A stretch of 64,000 nucleotides of DNA from Mesorhizobium sp. (GCA_004017275.1 SAKE01000013.1:1-64000); one strand, 5' to 3'. Numbered from the stretch's first letter, positions 38,931-47,802 are shown. Notes: generated by a model not told the origin, from the letters alone. A program made the numbers and translations.

Positions 38931-40109
38931 ATGGACAAGCGCCTCTACTGGCTTGCGCTCGGATCGTTCACGATCTCGACCGAAGGCTTCGTCATCTCCA
39001 GCCTTCTGCCTGACATTGCGCGGGACGCCGGCATCTCCATCCCGCTGGCCGGCACGCTGATCACCGCCTTCGCGCTTGCCTATGCGGTCGGCACGCCGAT
39101 CCTGGCGACGCTGACCGGCGAATGGGACCGGCGCCGCGTCATCCTGTGGACGCTGGTGTTCTTCGTGCTCGGCAACATCGCCGCCGCCTTGAGTTCCTCC
39201 TTCGAGCTGCTGCTGGTCGCGCGCATCGTCATGGCACTCTCGTCGGGCCTATTCGCCGCGACCGCGCAGGGCACGGCGGTGGCGCTGGTCGATGATCATC
39301 ACCGGGCGCGTGCCATCGCCGTCGTCGTCGGCGGCACCACGGTGGCCGTTGCCCTCGGTGCGCCACTGGGCGCGCTCGTTGCTACCGTTGCCGGCTGGCG
39401 CGGCACCTTTTTTGCCATCGCCGGCCTTGGCGCACTTGCGGGCGCGATCCTGTGGTACCGGCTGCCGCAGGGCATCGTCGGAACCAGGCTGCCCTTGAAG
39501 CGCAGGCTGGCGGCTGCGCTGCGTCCCGGCGTGATGCCGATCCTTTTGACGACAGTGCTGGCGCTGATCGGCGCTTTCACCGTCTTTGCCTACGTCGCGC
39601 CGCTCGCCATCGAGGGCGGCGGTCTCAGCCAGATCGCGCTGCCCGGTATGCTGCTCGCCTTCGGCGTCGGCGCCGTCATCGGCAACATTGGCGGCGGCCA
39701 GGCTGCCGACCGGTTCGGCGCGACCCGCACCGTCGGCTGGTCGTTGGCGCTGAGTGCCGGCATGCTGGTCTTGCTGTCGGTCATTCCGACCTTCCTGCCG
39801 CACCATATTGCCGGGCCGGCGCTGATGGCGATGATGGTGCCGTGGGGCATTGTCGGCTGGGCCTTCCCGCCGGCGCAGGCCAGCCGCATCATCAAGCTGG
39901 CGCCCGATGCCGCCCCTATCGTGCTGTCGCTCAACGCCTCGGCGCTCTATCTCGGCGTGGCGCTTGGCGCGGTGGTCGGTGGTGCCGTGCTGCGCTACGG
40001 CGCGCCGGCCGATCTCGGTCTGGTCGCCGCGATCTTCCCGATCATCGGGCTTGGCATCGTGGTGGCCGGCCGCTGGGCGGCTCGGCCTGTAGAGATGCCT
40101 GCAGAGTAG
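38931..40109 (+). CDS. MFS exporter, DHA1-type drug/arabinose efflux family
   Basis: This 392-residue protein has 12 hydrophobic segments. The family motif between segments 2 and 3 reads GEWDRRRVILWTLV, and GAPLGALVATVAGWRGTFFAIAGLG spans motif C. It resembles AraJ/SotB and Bcr-type exporters. The ATG at 38931 follows AAGGACACCC; the open frame upstream starts in the operator region. Divergent from ArsR. The exported compound is not known. Confidence 0.88.
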   Translation: MDKRLYWLALGSFTISTEGFVISSLLPDIARDAGISIPLAGTLITAFALAYAVGTPILATLTGEWDRRRVILWTLVFFVLGNIAAALSSSFELLLVARIVMALSSGLFAATAQGTAVALVDDHHRARAIAVVVGGTTVAVALGAPLGALVATVAGWRGTFFAIAGLGALAGAILWYRLPQGIVGTRLPLKRRLAAALRPGVMPILLTTVLALIGAFTVFAYVAPLAIEGGGLSQIALPGMLLAFGVGAVIGNIGGGQAADRFGATRTVGWSLALSAGMLVLLSVIPTFLPHHIAGPALMAMMVPWGIVGWAFPPAQASRIIKLAPDAAPIVLSLNASALYLGVALGAVVGGAVLRYGAPADLGLVAAIFPIIGLGIVVAGRWAARPVEMPAE

Positions 40110-40133
40110 CGTCTTTTGGCAAACGCTGGCCTC

Positions 40134-40231
40134 AAGCGCATCGCGTTTGATCGGATTCATGCGATGCGCTTTAGGGTCTTTGTTTATGCATGTGGTTCTC
40201 CCAAAACCGAGGCCACTTTTGGGCGACATGC
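40134..40231. repeat. Two-hairpin rhizobial repeat
   Basis: AAGCGCATCGC pairs with GCGATGCGCTT (40134-40144 with 40161-40171). GCATGT, CCCAAAA pairs with TTTTGGG, ACATGC (40188-40231). I know this pattern as a common repeat in rhizobial intergenic DNA. It lies between the convergent MFS and MarR genes and could also act in termination. Confidence 0.65.
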
Positions 40232-40240
40232 AGTAACGCC

Positions 40241-40699
40241 TTAGGGCGTGGCCGGCGGCAGATCAAAATCCAGCGCGGCGATGTCATCCAGCGCCGCGCG
40301 CAGGCTTTCCGCCTTGTCCTTGCCGACGACATCCTCCAAACGCTGCTGGGCGACATGCCATAGCTTCATCGCTTCGTTGAGCTTCACCAAGCCTTGCGGC
40401 GTCAGCCGTACGCGCCTGATGCGGCGGTCGTCCGGATCGGCGAAGGTCTCGACATAGCCGTCGCGGATCAGCGGCTTCAGCGTATGACCGAGCGCCGACA
40501 GGTCCATGATCAGCGACGCGGCGATGGCGCCCATTGCCGGCTCTTCGCCGATATGGATCTGGTAGAGCAGGCCCTGCTGCGTTGCCTTCAGGCCCGAAGG
40601 AGCCAGCACATCATCATAGAACTGGCCGAGCTTGCGCGCAGCGCGGCGCAGCGCGGCGTTGTTGCAGAGCGTGAGGCCGGGCAGGGCGTCCTTTGACAT
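40241..40699 (-). CDS. MarR family transcriptional regulator
   Basis: This 152-residue protein has the winged helix of MarR: SGLKATQQGLLYQIH, LIMDLSALGHTLKPLIRDGYVE and DPDDRRIRRVRLTPQG, the last being the wing. It is divergent from a short-chain dehydrogenase gene. Two related TAGTGGYATATGCC sites lie in the shared gap. It probably represses that dehydrogenase and itself. The ligand is unknown. Confidence 0.88.
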   Translation of the reverse strand: MSKDALPGLTLCNNAALRRAARKLGQFYDDVLAPSGLKATQQGLLYQIHIGEEPAMGAIAASLIMDLSALGHTLKPLIRDGYVETFADPDDRRIRRVRLTPQGLVKLNEAMKLWHVAQQRLEDVVGKDKAESLRAALDDIAALDFDLPPATP

Positions 40700-40765
40700 G
40701 ATGGGTCCTTGGCGCCGGCGAATGATGCCCGGCCGCTGCCTCTCAAATAATCCCCATTCCCCTCA

Positions 40766-40817
40766 TTGACAAGATAGTGGCATATGCCTACTTCACGTTT
40801 AGTGGTATATGCCACTA
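40766..40817 (+). promoter_or_regulatory. SDR promoter region with two MarR-type operators
   Basis: TTGACA at 40766-40771 can be a -35 box. TAGTGGCATATGCC starts at 40775, and TAGTGGTATATGCCACTA, a perfect palindrome of 6-bp arms, is at 40800-40817. The duplicate sites fit binding of two MarR dimers. Confidence 0.55.
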
Positions 40818-40912
40818 ATTAAAATCAAGCGACTTTCCGACAAGGCGATGCAGATGCCCGTCGCGCCGGTGGCCAGGTCGAAGCGAACAGTTGGAAACAA
40901 AGGAACAGGACA

Positions 40913-41707
40913 ATGAGTGGACAGAGCAACAAGGGCACGGCGGTCGTCACCGGTGCTTCGGCAGGCATCGGAGCGGTCTATGCGGACCGGCTGGCGGGGC
41001 AGGGCTACGACTTGGTGCTGGTGGCGCGACGCGCCGACCGGCTGGAGGAACTGGCCGGGAAGCTGCGTCACGCCTACGGCCATAAGGTCAGCGTGATCAG
41101 CGCCGATCTCGCCGACGACAATGACGTCCGCCGCGTCGAGCAGGCGATTGCCAGCGACGGCAGCGTGACGCTGCTGGTCAACAATGCCGGCCTTGGCGGT
41201 GCGCAGGTGGTGGCGACAGCAGACGCCGATGCAGCCGAGCGCATGATCAAGGTCAATGTGATCGCCCTGACGCGGCTGACCCGTGCCGTGCTGCCGGGGT
41301 TTTTGGCGCGCAACCGAGGTGCGGTCGTCAACATCGCCTCGGTGCTTGCCTATGAGACCTCGTTCGGCGGCATCTACAGCGGCACCAAGGCTTATGTCGT
41401 CAACTTCACTGAGGCCCTGCACCGCGAAGTCGCGGGCACGGAGGTGAAGGTGCAAGTCGTGCTGCCGGGCGCGACTCGGACCGATTTCTGGGAGCTTGCC
41501 GGCAGCGACATCGACCAGCTTCCGAACGAAATCATCATGAGCGCCGACGATATGGTCGATGCAGCCCTTGTCGGCCTGGCCAGGGGCGAAGCCGTTACCG
41601 TGCCGGCGCTTGCCGACGCGGCCAAGCTGGACATTTTCCTCGGCGCCCGGCAAGCCTTCTACGGCAGCCTGCACGCCGATAAGCCGGCTGCCCGCTACGC
41701 GGCTTGA
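40913..41707 (+). CDS. Short-chain dehydrogenase/reductase
   Basis: This 264-residue NAD(P)-dependent enzyme has TGASAGIG (residues 14-21) for cofactor binding, NNAG, and the catalytic Ser and YSGTK (Tyr and Lys). ARRADRLEELA after strand 2 suggests NADP preference. The C-terminal part is close to DltE-like ketoacyl reductases. AAAGGAACAGGACA precedes the ATG. It is probably the target of the divergent MarR. Substrate unknown. Confidence 0.9.
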   Translation: MSGQSNKGTAVVTGASAGIGAVYADRLAGQGYDLVLVARRADRLEELAGKLRHAYGHKVSVISADLADDNDVRRVEQAIASDGSVTLLVNNAGLGGAQVVATADADAAERMIKVNVIALTRLTRAVLPGFLARNRGAVVNIASVLAYETSFGGIYSGTKAYVVNFTEALHREVAGTEVKVQVVLPGATRTDFWELAGSDIDQLPNEIIMSADDMVDAALVGLARGEAVTVPALADAAKLDIFLGARQAFYGSLHADKPAARYAA

Positions 41708-41738
41708 GGGTTGAGGGCTGGTTTGCTTGGCGAACCAG

Positions 41739-41894
41739 CCCCCCACCCCGCTGCTGCGTAGCGACCCTCCCCACAAGGGGGAGGGTGAGGAAGTGCCTCG
41801 TCCGCCCATGCGACAATGGTCTTGTGGGTGTGCGAAAAGCTGGACTCCCTACCTCCCCCTTGTGGGGAGGTCGGACCGGAGGTCCGGGTGGGGG
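41739..41894. repeat. Palindromic repeat, CCCCCACCC family
   Basis: The ends CCCCCACCC and GGGTGGGGG bracket arms CTCCCCACAAGGGGGAGG and CCTCCCCCTTGTGGGGAGG. A GGACCGGAGGTCC hairpin lies in the right arm. It fills most of the gap between the SDR and LysE genes. Confidence 0.7.
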
Positions 41895-41927
41895 TATTGG
41901 CGGTGACTTTGGGGGACCTGGGTTACT

Positions 41928-42527
41928 TTACGCCGACCGCCACATCGGGATGATCGAGGCGGCAAGTACCAGTGCCAGCACGATGTTGAGCGCGCGCCAT
42001 TGCCATTCGGTCTTGAGCAGCCGGGCAAGCAGCATGCCGGCCACGCACCACAGCGACAGCGAGGCGGCGGCCGCGAGGCCGAAGGTGGCGCCGAGCAGCA
42101 GCGCGAGCTGCATCGGCCCGCTGGCCAACGCCGCGAACGAGGCCGCGGCACCCAGCCCCATCGCCCAGCCTTTCGGGTTCATCCATTGAATGCCGGCGCC
42201 GCCGAGGAAGCTGTTTGGTTTTGCCATGCTCACGTCCAGATTGGGCGGCCCGCCGCGGCCGATCTTGATCGCCAGCCAGACGAGATAGAGCGAGCCGATG
42301 ACCTTCATCGCGAGTTGCAGCGAAGGCACGGCGAGTAGCAGGCCGGCAAGCCCGGCCGCGGCGGCACCCGTCACCGTGGCAAGACCGGCAGCGCTGCCGA
42401 CCAGTAAGGGCACGGAACGGCGAAAGCCGAACTGCGCGCCGGATGCCGTCGACAGTGTCGTGGCGATGCCGGGCGTGGTGGTGGCAACGATGGCAAACAG
42501 GATGAGCGGGATGATGGGCTCGAGCAT
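41928..42527 (-). CDS. LysE family exporter
   Basis: This 199-residue membrane protein has five or six hydrophobic segments, the opening signature ATTTPGIATTLSTASGAQFG and NPKGWAMGLGAAASF in the middle. The ATG at 42527 follows AAAGGACG. It is divergent from a LysR gene, the classic arrangement of LysE with its activator LysG. Substrate is probably an amino acid or similar compound, not fixed from sequence. Confidence 0.86.
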   Translation of the reverse strand: MLEPIIPLILFAIVATTTPGIATTLSTASGAQFGFRRSVPLLVGSAAGLATVTGAAAAGLAGLLLAVPSLQLAMKVIGSLYLVWLAIKIGRGGPPNLDVSMAKPNSFLGGAGIQWMNPKGWAMGLGAAASFAALASGPMQLALLLGATFGLAAAASLSLWCVAGMLLARLLKTEWQWRALNIVLALVLAASIIPMWRSA

Positions 42528-42622
42528 GGGGCGTCCTTTTGGTAGCCTCCATGGTAGACTTCCCTTTACATCAGTAAATGCAATGTTTGCGATGCTCACC
42601 ATTAGTATCTATAATGCTGAGC

Positions 42623-43492
42623 ATGATCCGCAATCTGGATATCGCCCTGATCCGCGCTTTCGTCACCGTCGCCGACAGGGCCAGCATGACGGCGGCGGCC
42701 AATGCGCTGCACCTGACGCAAGGCGCTGTCAGCCAGCAGATCAAGCGACTGGAGGAGGCGCTCGGGTCGAGCCTGTTTACGCGCGACCGGCGCGGCTTGC
42801 GGTTGACGCGTGCCGGCGAGCGGCTGTTCGGCAAGGGCAAACGGCTGCTGGCCTTGAATGACGAAATCTGGGCCGAGATGGCTGAGACACCGGTGGCCGG
42901 CCAGGTGCGGCTCGGCGTGCCCTACGACCTTGTCGGCACCTTGCTGGCGCCGGTGCTGAAGACCTATGCCGAGACCTATCCGCAGGTCGAGATATCGCTG
43001 GTCTGTGCCTCTTCGCCGGAGCTGACTGCCGCGCTTGCGGCCGGCACCATCGACCTTGCGGTGATCGAGGAGCGCGTCGGCCCGTCGCCGGGCGAATGCC
43101 TTGTCGTCGACCGGCTGGTCTGGGTCGGCGCCAAGGGCGGCGTTGCCCGCGCCAAGCGGCCGCTGCCGGTCTCGATCGTCGCCGACACCTGCGCCTTCCG
43201 ACCGGCCGTGCTGGCAGCGCTCGGCGAGCATGGGCTGGAATGGCGCACCGTGTTCGAAAACGGCAACATCGACGCGACGACGGCAACGGTGCGATCGGAC
43301 CTCGCCGTCACCACATGGCTGGCCTCCACGGTGCCGGCCGATCTCGACATCTTGCCCTTGGATTCTGGACTGCCGCCGCTGCCGAATTTTGCCATCAATC
43401 TGCATCTGCCCAAGCACGGCGTAGGATCGGCGGCGCAGGAATTCGCGCGGCATATCCGCGATGGGCTGGCGCGGCGGCCGGTGGCGGCTTGA
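42623..43492 (+). CDS. LysR family regulator paired with LysE
   Basis: This 289-residue protein has the LysR helix-turn-helix (residues 4-62: ALIRAFVTVADRASMTAAANALHLTQGAVSQQI) and a substrate-binding domain. I chose the ATG at 42623, which gives the usual start a few residues before the helix-turn-helix; 42614 is three codons upstream. It is divergent from a LysE exporter and should activate it on sensing the exported compound. No operator was fixed. Confidence 0.85.
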   Translation: MIRNLDIALIRAFVTVADRASMTAAANALHLTQGAVSQQIKRLEEALGSSLFTRDRRGLRLTRAGERLFGKGKRLLALNDEIWAEMAETPVAGQVRLGVPYDLVGTLLAPVLKTYAETYPQVEISLVCASSPELTAALAAGTIDLAVIEERVGPSPGECLVVDRLVWVGAKGGVARAKRPLPVSIVADTCAFRPAVLAALGEHGLEWRTVFENGNIDATTATVRSDLAVTTWLASTVPADLDILPLDSGLPPLPNFAINLHLPKHGVGSAAQEFARHIRDGLARRPVAA

Positions 43493-43505
43493 ACGCCTCG
43501 CTCTG

Positions 43506-43697
43506 CTGGAGCACCCCTCATCCGTCTCGGCGCTGCTTGCCGATCCACCTTCTCCCACAAGGGGAGAAGGCAAGATTGCGCGCACGTTCCAATCACCGAC
43601 GTTAAAGATTGGCCGAGCCACATGCCCCAGGCTCCACCTTCTCCCCTTGTGGGAGAAGGTGGCCGAGCGAAGCTCGGTCGGATGAGGGGTGCTCCAG
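43506..43697. repeat. Inverted pair of CACCCCTCATCCG half-units, head-out
   Basis: The outer ends form a perfect 19-bp inverted repeat: CTGGAGCACCCCTCATCCG and its complement. Each arm continues into a GCGCTGC or GAGCGAAGCTC hairpin and CCACCTTCTCCC/GGGAGAAGGTGG. The centre is about 50 bp of unrelated DNA. It shares half-units with 28869-29025. Confidence 0.75.
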
Positions 43698-43720
43698 CTT
43701 GGCGCCACGTTTCGGCAGTT

Positions 43721-44371
43721 CTACTTCCAGTTCTTGCGCCGCTCGAGCTCGGCCTCGGATGGCTCCCCCGTCACAAATGAACCGACCTTGATCTCGCCTG
43801 ATCGCTCGTAGGTCGCCATGATGACGCCGGTGCTGGTTGTCTGCGACTTGACAAGCTTGAAGGCGGCCGGCATCGCGCCATCGCCGAACAGCCGCTTGCC
43901 CTTGCCCAGCAACAGCGGGAAGATCATCAGCCGGATCTCGTCGATCAGCCCATTGGCGAGCAAGGTCTGGATCAGATTGCCCGATCCCTGGATGAGCAGG
44001 TCAGGTCCATCCTCCTGCTTGAGGCGGCGCAACGTTGCGATGATATCCGGCCCAAGCGATTGCGTGTTCTGCCAGGTGAGGGTGTCAGGCCGATGCGTCG
44101 CCACATATTTGGTCGCAGGGTTGAAGGCATCCGCGATCGAATCTTTCTGATATGGCCAGTACGCGGCGAAGATGTCGTAGGTTCTGCGGCCGAGCAGCAG
44201 GGCGAAGGGTTTGGAGAACAGTTCATCCAACGCCGCGCCCGCCACCTCATCAAAGTAATGGAAGGTCCAGCCGCCGAACTTGAAGCCGCCGACCGGGTCT
44301 TCTTCCGGGCCGCCGGGGGCTTGCATGACGCCGTCGAGGCTGACGAATGTCGCAGCGATGATCTTTCTCAT
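43721..44371 (-). CDS. Dihydrofolate-reductase/RibD-fold family protein
   Basis: This 216-residue protein begins MRKIIAATFVSLDGVMQAPGG, typical of the DHFR-like RibD C-terminal family. LLGRRTYDIFAAYWP and GPDLLIQGSGNLIQTLL are the other family motifs. KGKRLFGDGAMPAAFKLVKSQTTSTG ends the domain. These proteins are often annotated as dihydrofolate reductase but rarely tested. CAGGAGC precedes the ATG. Function uncertain. Confidence 0.83.
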   Translation of the reverse strand: MRKIIAATFVSLDGVMQAPGGPEEDPVGGFKFGGWTFHYFDEVAGAALDELFSKPFALLLGRRTYDIFAAYWPYQKDSIADAFNPATKYVATHRPDTLTWQNTQSLGPDIIATLRRLKQEDGPDLLIQGSGNLIQTLLANGLIDEIRLMIFPLLLGKGKRLFGDGAMPAAFKLVKSQTTSTGVIMATYERSGEIKVGSFVTGEPSEAELERRKNWK

Positions 44372-44477
44372 TCCAGTGCTCCTGTTTCGATCCACGCCGT
44401 CGTGGCCGGACTTCAACCCAAGGACGGGCGACGAGCCCCAGGTCCGACAGGACATATGAAATTTGGGCAAACCACCG

Positions 44478-45320
44478 TCATCTGCGAGGCCCGGTGTGGA
44501 GATTTTCCGACGAGAACCAGACATCGCCTGATATGGCGGTGGCGGTGTCGTCCGGCGCCTTGTCCTGGACCAGCCAGATCGAGCGGCTGCGCGCGGCCTG
44601 CTCGCGCGTCGGGATCTTCGCCGCTGAGTCTGCGAGCGAGGCGCCGACACAGGGAATGAACCACGAGCGCATGAACGGATCGCAGGCGAAGCCTTTTTCG
44701 GTGCGGGTCACCATCACCGCCAGCGGGACGCGCTCGGCCGGGCGCCAGGGAAAGATCATGCGGCCGCCCAGTCGCAGCGCCTTCAGCCATCCAGCCGGTG
44801 GCGCTACGACCCCGGCATTGACATAGACGATGTCGGATGGCGGCAGGGGCGTCGTCACCGCATCGCCGTGGACGACCGTTGCATTTGCATAAGCTTCGAG
44901 ATTTTTGCGCGCCAGATCGGCCAGCTTTTCATCGAGTTCGAAAGCGGTGACGGTGCCGCCTGGTGAAACCAGCCTGGCCAGCACGGCGCTGTAGTAGCCG
45001 GTGCCGGCGCCGATATGAGTGACGGCCTCCGCGGGTTTCGGTGCAAGCTTTCCAATCCACATGGCGTGCAGGAACGGCTCGCCATTGTTGATGCCCTTGT
45101 CGTCGTCGAGCACCACCAGCACGTTCTGGTAGATGTGCGCAGGATCGGCGCTCGGCGTCGTGACCTTGCCGTTGCCGGCGATGACCGTCCACGGCCCGGG
45201 ACCGAGAAACGCTTCGCGCGGCACCTCGGCGAAAACCGCCTCCAGGCGTGGATCGGGCGAACCAGCATTGGCTGCCAGCAGCCGCGCGTAGAAGTTCCTG
45301 ATGTCTTCGATCCGGGTCAT
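44478..45320 (-). CDS. Protein-L-isoaspartate O-methyltransferase family protein
   Basis: This 280-residue protein has a PCMT-like SAM domain. VTHIGAGTGYYSAVLARLV is the SAM-binding motif near residue 93, and DIVYVNAGVVAPPAGWLKAL lies further on. It is longer than PCMT and has an extra C-terminal part of about 90 residues, so it may act on another substrate. No operon partner; mntH lies 75 bp upstream on the same strand. Confidence 0.78.
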   Translation of the reverse strand: MTRIEDIRNFYARLLAANAGSPDPRLEAVFAEVPREAFLGPGPWTVIAGNGKVTTPSADPAHIYQNVLVVLDDDKGINNGEPFLHAMWIGKLAPKPAEAVTHIGAGTGYYSAVLARLVSPGGTVTAFELDEKLADLARKNLEAYANATVVHGDAVTTPLPPSDIVYVNAGVVAPPAGWLKALRLGGRMIFPWRPAERVPLAVMVTRTEKGFACDPFMRSWFIPCVGASLADSAAKIPTREQAARSRSIWLVQDKAPDDTATAISGDVWFSSENLHTGPRR

Positions 45321-45395
45321 GCTGCGGAGAACATAGCGCGGATGGCCGGCTTGTCGCGACTACCTCTTTGGCAGACGTAGCCGGCGAGGCGGAGC

Positions 45396-46760
45396 TCAGC
45401 CGACCCCGAACATGGTGTCGTAGAGCAGCTTGAAATTGAGCCCCAGGATGATCGCGGCGACCACCCAGGCAAGGGCTGCGACGCCGCGCGGAATGGCGAG
45501 GTTGCCCATCTTCTTCTTGTCGGAGACGAACTGCACCAGCGGGACGACCGCGAAGGGCAGCTGCATCGACAGGATCACCTGGCTGAACACCAGGAGTTGG
45601 CCAGTGCCCTTTTCGCCATAGAGCGCGGTGACGATCACCACCGGGATGATGGCGAGGCCGCGCGTCAAGAGCCGGCGTGCCCAGTTGGGGATACGCAGGC
45701 GCAGAAAACCTTCCATGACGATCTGGCCGGCCAGCGTCGCCGTCACCGTCGAGTTCAGGCCGGAAGCCAGCAGCGCCACCGCAAACAGGATCGAGGCGAT
45801 GCTCAAGCCCAGCAGCGGCGACAATAGCTCGAAGGCCTGGCCGATCTCGGCGACGTCCTGATGGCCGGTGTTGTGGAAGGCGACCGCCGACACGATCAGG
45901 ATCGAGGCGTTGACGAACAAGGCCAGCATCAGGGCGATGGTCGAGTCCGTCGTTGCCCATTTGATGGCGTCGCGCTTGCCCTTGTCGGTGCGTTCGTAGG
46001 CGCGGGTCTGCACGATCGAGGAGTGCAGATAGAGATTGTGCGGCATGACGGTGGCACCGATGATGCCGATGGCGATGTAGAGCATCGCCGGGTTGGTGAC
46101 GATATCCGACGACGGCACGAACATGGCGTGCAGGATCGAGCCGGCCGGCGGGGCGGCGACGAAGATCTGGATGGCGAAGCAGCTGAAGATGATGATCAAA
46201 AGCGCGATGACGAAGGCTTCGAGATAGCGGAAACCCTTGTTCATGAGCAGCAGCACCAGGAAGGCGTCGAGTGCCGTCAGCATGGCGCCACCGATCAGCG
46301 GGATTCCGAACAGAAGCTGCAGCGCGATCGCAGTGCCGATGACCTCGGCCAGGTCGCAAGCGATGATGGCCAGTTCGCAGGCGATCCACAGCAGGAAATT
46401 GACCGGACGGGGATAATAGGCGCGGCAGGCCTGGGCGAGGTCACGGCCGGTGGCGATGCCGAGCCGTGCCGCCAGCGCCTGCAGCAGGATCGCCATCAGG
46501 TTGGACAGCATGATGATGAACAGCAGCGTGTAGCCGAACTGGGCGCCGCCGGCTAGGTCGGTCGCCCAGTTGCCCGGATCCATATAGCCGACCGAGACCA
46601 TGTAGCCGGGACCTATGAAGGCGAACAGGCGACGAAACCAGATGCCCGAATTCGGCACGGCGATGGAGGAATTGACTTCACGCAGGCTGGGCTGTTCGTC
46701 TTCGTCGGGCTTGGCGAACCGCCATGAGGAACGGAGGACTGTGGCTTCGGCTTCGGACAT
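45396..46760 (-). CDS. mntH: Nramp family Mn(II)/H+ symporter
   Basis: This 454-residue membrane protein has 11 predicted segments. The metal-binding motif GYMDPGNWATDLAGG is at residues 58-72, and VMPHNLYLHSSIVQTR is in segment 6, where the family has its second unwound helix. The 40-residue N-terminal tail is longer than in E. coli MntH. It is divergent from mntR, and repeated ATAGC words lie upstream. It takes up manganese in the inner membrane. Confidence 0.93.
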   Translation of the reverse strand: MSEAEATVLRSSWRFAKPDEDEQPSLREVNSSIAVPNSGIWFRRLFAFIGPGYMVSVGYMDPGNWATDLAGGAQFGYTLLFIIMLSNLMAILLQALAARLGIATGRDLAQACRAYYPRPVNFLLWIACELAIIACDLAEVIGTAIALQLLFGIPLIGGAMLTALDAFLVLLLMNKGFRYLEAFVIALLIIIFSCFAIQIFVAAPPAGSILHAMFVPSSDIVTNPAMLYIAIGIIGATVMPHNLYLHSSIVQTRAYERTDKGKRDAIKWATTDSTIALMLALFVNASILIVSAVAFHNTGHQDVAEIGQAFELLSPLLGLSIASILFAVALLASGLNSTVTATLAGQIVMEGFLRLRIPNWARRLLTRGLAIIPVVIVTALYGEKGTGQLLVFSQVILSMQLPFAVVPLVQFVSDKKKMGNLAIPRGVAALAWVVAAIILGLNFKLLYDTMFGVG

Positions 46761-46795
46761 GAGGGGCTTTCCGCAAACTGGGCGATGTTGTCTTA

Positions 46796-46836
46796 AGCTA
46801 TGCTATGGCTCAACATTATGCAATATGCTATATTTC
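46796..46836. promoter_or_regulatory. Candidate MntR operator and mntH promoter
   Basis: The AT-rich stretch has three GCTAT words (on minus, ATAGC), two in tandem as GCTATGCTATGG and one as TGCTATATTT. It lies about 40-75 bp upstream of mntH and between it and mntR. MntR boxes in gammaproteobacteria contain ACATAGC, so the resemblance is suggestive. A CATAAT -10-like word is on the minus strand. Confidence 0.45.
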
Positions 46837-46983
46837 ATTGTCAGTGCTTTTTATCGGGCTTCTGCCAACGTGCGAAAGGGGAGCAAGCGGTTGCGCCTGT
46901 GGGGGAATGCAAATAAACGGCCTGAAGAATCAGAGCCCGTGCTATGAATGCATGAACGGCTAAACTCCGAGGAGGAGCGCGCA

Positions 46984-47433
46984 TTGGCGCTGAAGAACAG
47001 ACCGGTCCCGCGCGAGCCACTGCCCGACGCCGATGTCCATTCGGAAGGGTTCCGGCAGACGCGCGAAGCGCGCCGCAGCGCGCTGGTCGAGGATTATGTC
47101 GAGCTGATCGCCGATCTGATCGAGGACGGCAACGAGGCGCGCCAGGTCGACATCGCCGCACGGCTCGGCGTCGCCCAGCCGACGGTGGCCAAGATGCTGA
47201 CCAGACTATGCGCCGACGGTCTGGTGTCGAGAAAACCCTATCGCGGCGTGTTCCTGACCGAAGCCGGCCGCAAGGTCGCGCAGGAAAGCCGCATCCGCCA
47301 CCAGACGGTGGAAGCTTTTTTGCGCTCGCTCGGCGTCAGCGCCGAGACGGCGCGCATCGATGCCGAGGGCATCGAGCACCATGTCAGCGCCGAGACGCTG
47401 GAAGCGTTCCGAAAGGCGATGACGGCGCGCTGA
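46984..47433 (+). CDS. mntR: Mn-responsive DtxR-family repressor MntR
   Basis: This 149-residue protein is close to E. coli MntR. EGFRQTREARRSALVEDYVELIADLI, ARQVDIAARLGVAQPTVAKML and RGVFLTEAGRKVAQESRIRHQ are in order, with the Glu-His-His metal-binding set in EGIEHHVS. I chose the TTG at 46984 because GGAGGA lies 7 bases upstream; an ATG at 46948 would add 12 residues and has no ribosome site. Divergent from mntH, which it should repress when manganese is ample. Confidence 0.9.
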   Translation: MALKNRPVPREPLPDADVHSEGFRQTREARRSALVEDYVELIADLIEDGNEARQVDIAARLGVAQPTVAKMLTRLCADGLVSRKPYRGVFLTEAGRKVAQESRIRHQTVEAFLRSLGVSAETARIDAEGIEHHVSAETLEAFRKAMTAR

Positions 47434-47529
47434 GCTTCCCGCCCGGATTTCCCCAGCCTCCCGGAACCCTAGCACGCCAGGCACGTTGCTTCTGACACCC
47501 GCGCAAGTCGCGCGGCAAGGGAGGAAACG

Positions 47530-47718
47530 ATGGGCGTTGAACAGGCACCGACCGCAAAGGGCAAGCAGGCGGCCAAGGGATTGAAGCAGGCAGCGGCGAG
47601 AGATGAGCGCAAGACCGAGGCCGAAACCGGCCATCCCCTGAAAAAGGGTGAGGCCCGTTTCGAGGAACGTTCGAAAAGTTCCGACGGCAAGAGTGCCGGC
47701 GCCAAGCAGAAAGATTAG
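47530..47718 (+). CDS. Small Lys/Ala-rich hypothetical protein
   Basis: This 62-residue protein is highly charged (MGVEQAPTAKGKQAAKG, ending SAGAKQKD) with no hydrophobic core. AAGGGAGGAAACG before the ATG is a strong ribosome site and makes the gene credible. It resembles small, disordered, stress-related proteins, but I do not recognise the family. No operon partner is visible. Confidence 0.6.
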   Translation: MGVEQAPTAKGKQAAKGLKQAAARDERKTEAETGHPLKKGEARFEERSKSSDGKSAGAKQKD

Positions 47719-47802
47719 ACGTCTGCCAGGCTGGCGTCAGTGGCTCTGGGGCGAAAGCCGTCTGCCGAAACAACGTGGCGGCGCTTTCAGTAAGCTGTTC
47801 TC

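Noticed and set aside
44929..46389. 486-codon open frame on the minus strand
   Set aside because: It is a frame-shifted shadow of mntH and the PCMT-like gene, rich in Arg and His, without family motifs.
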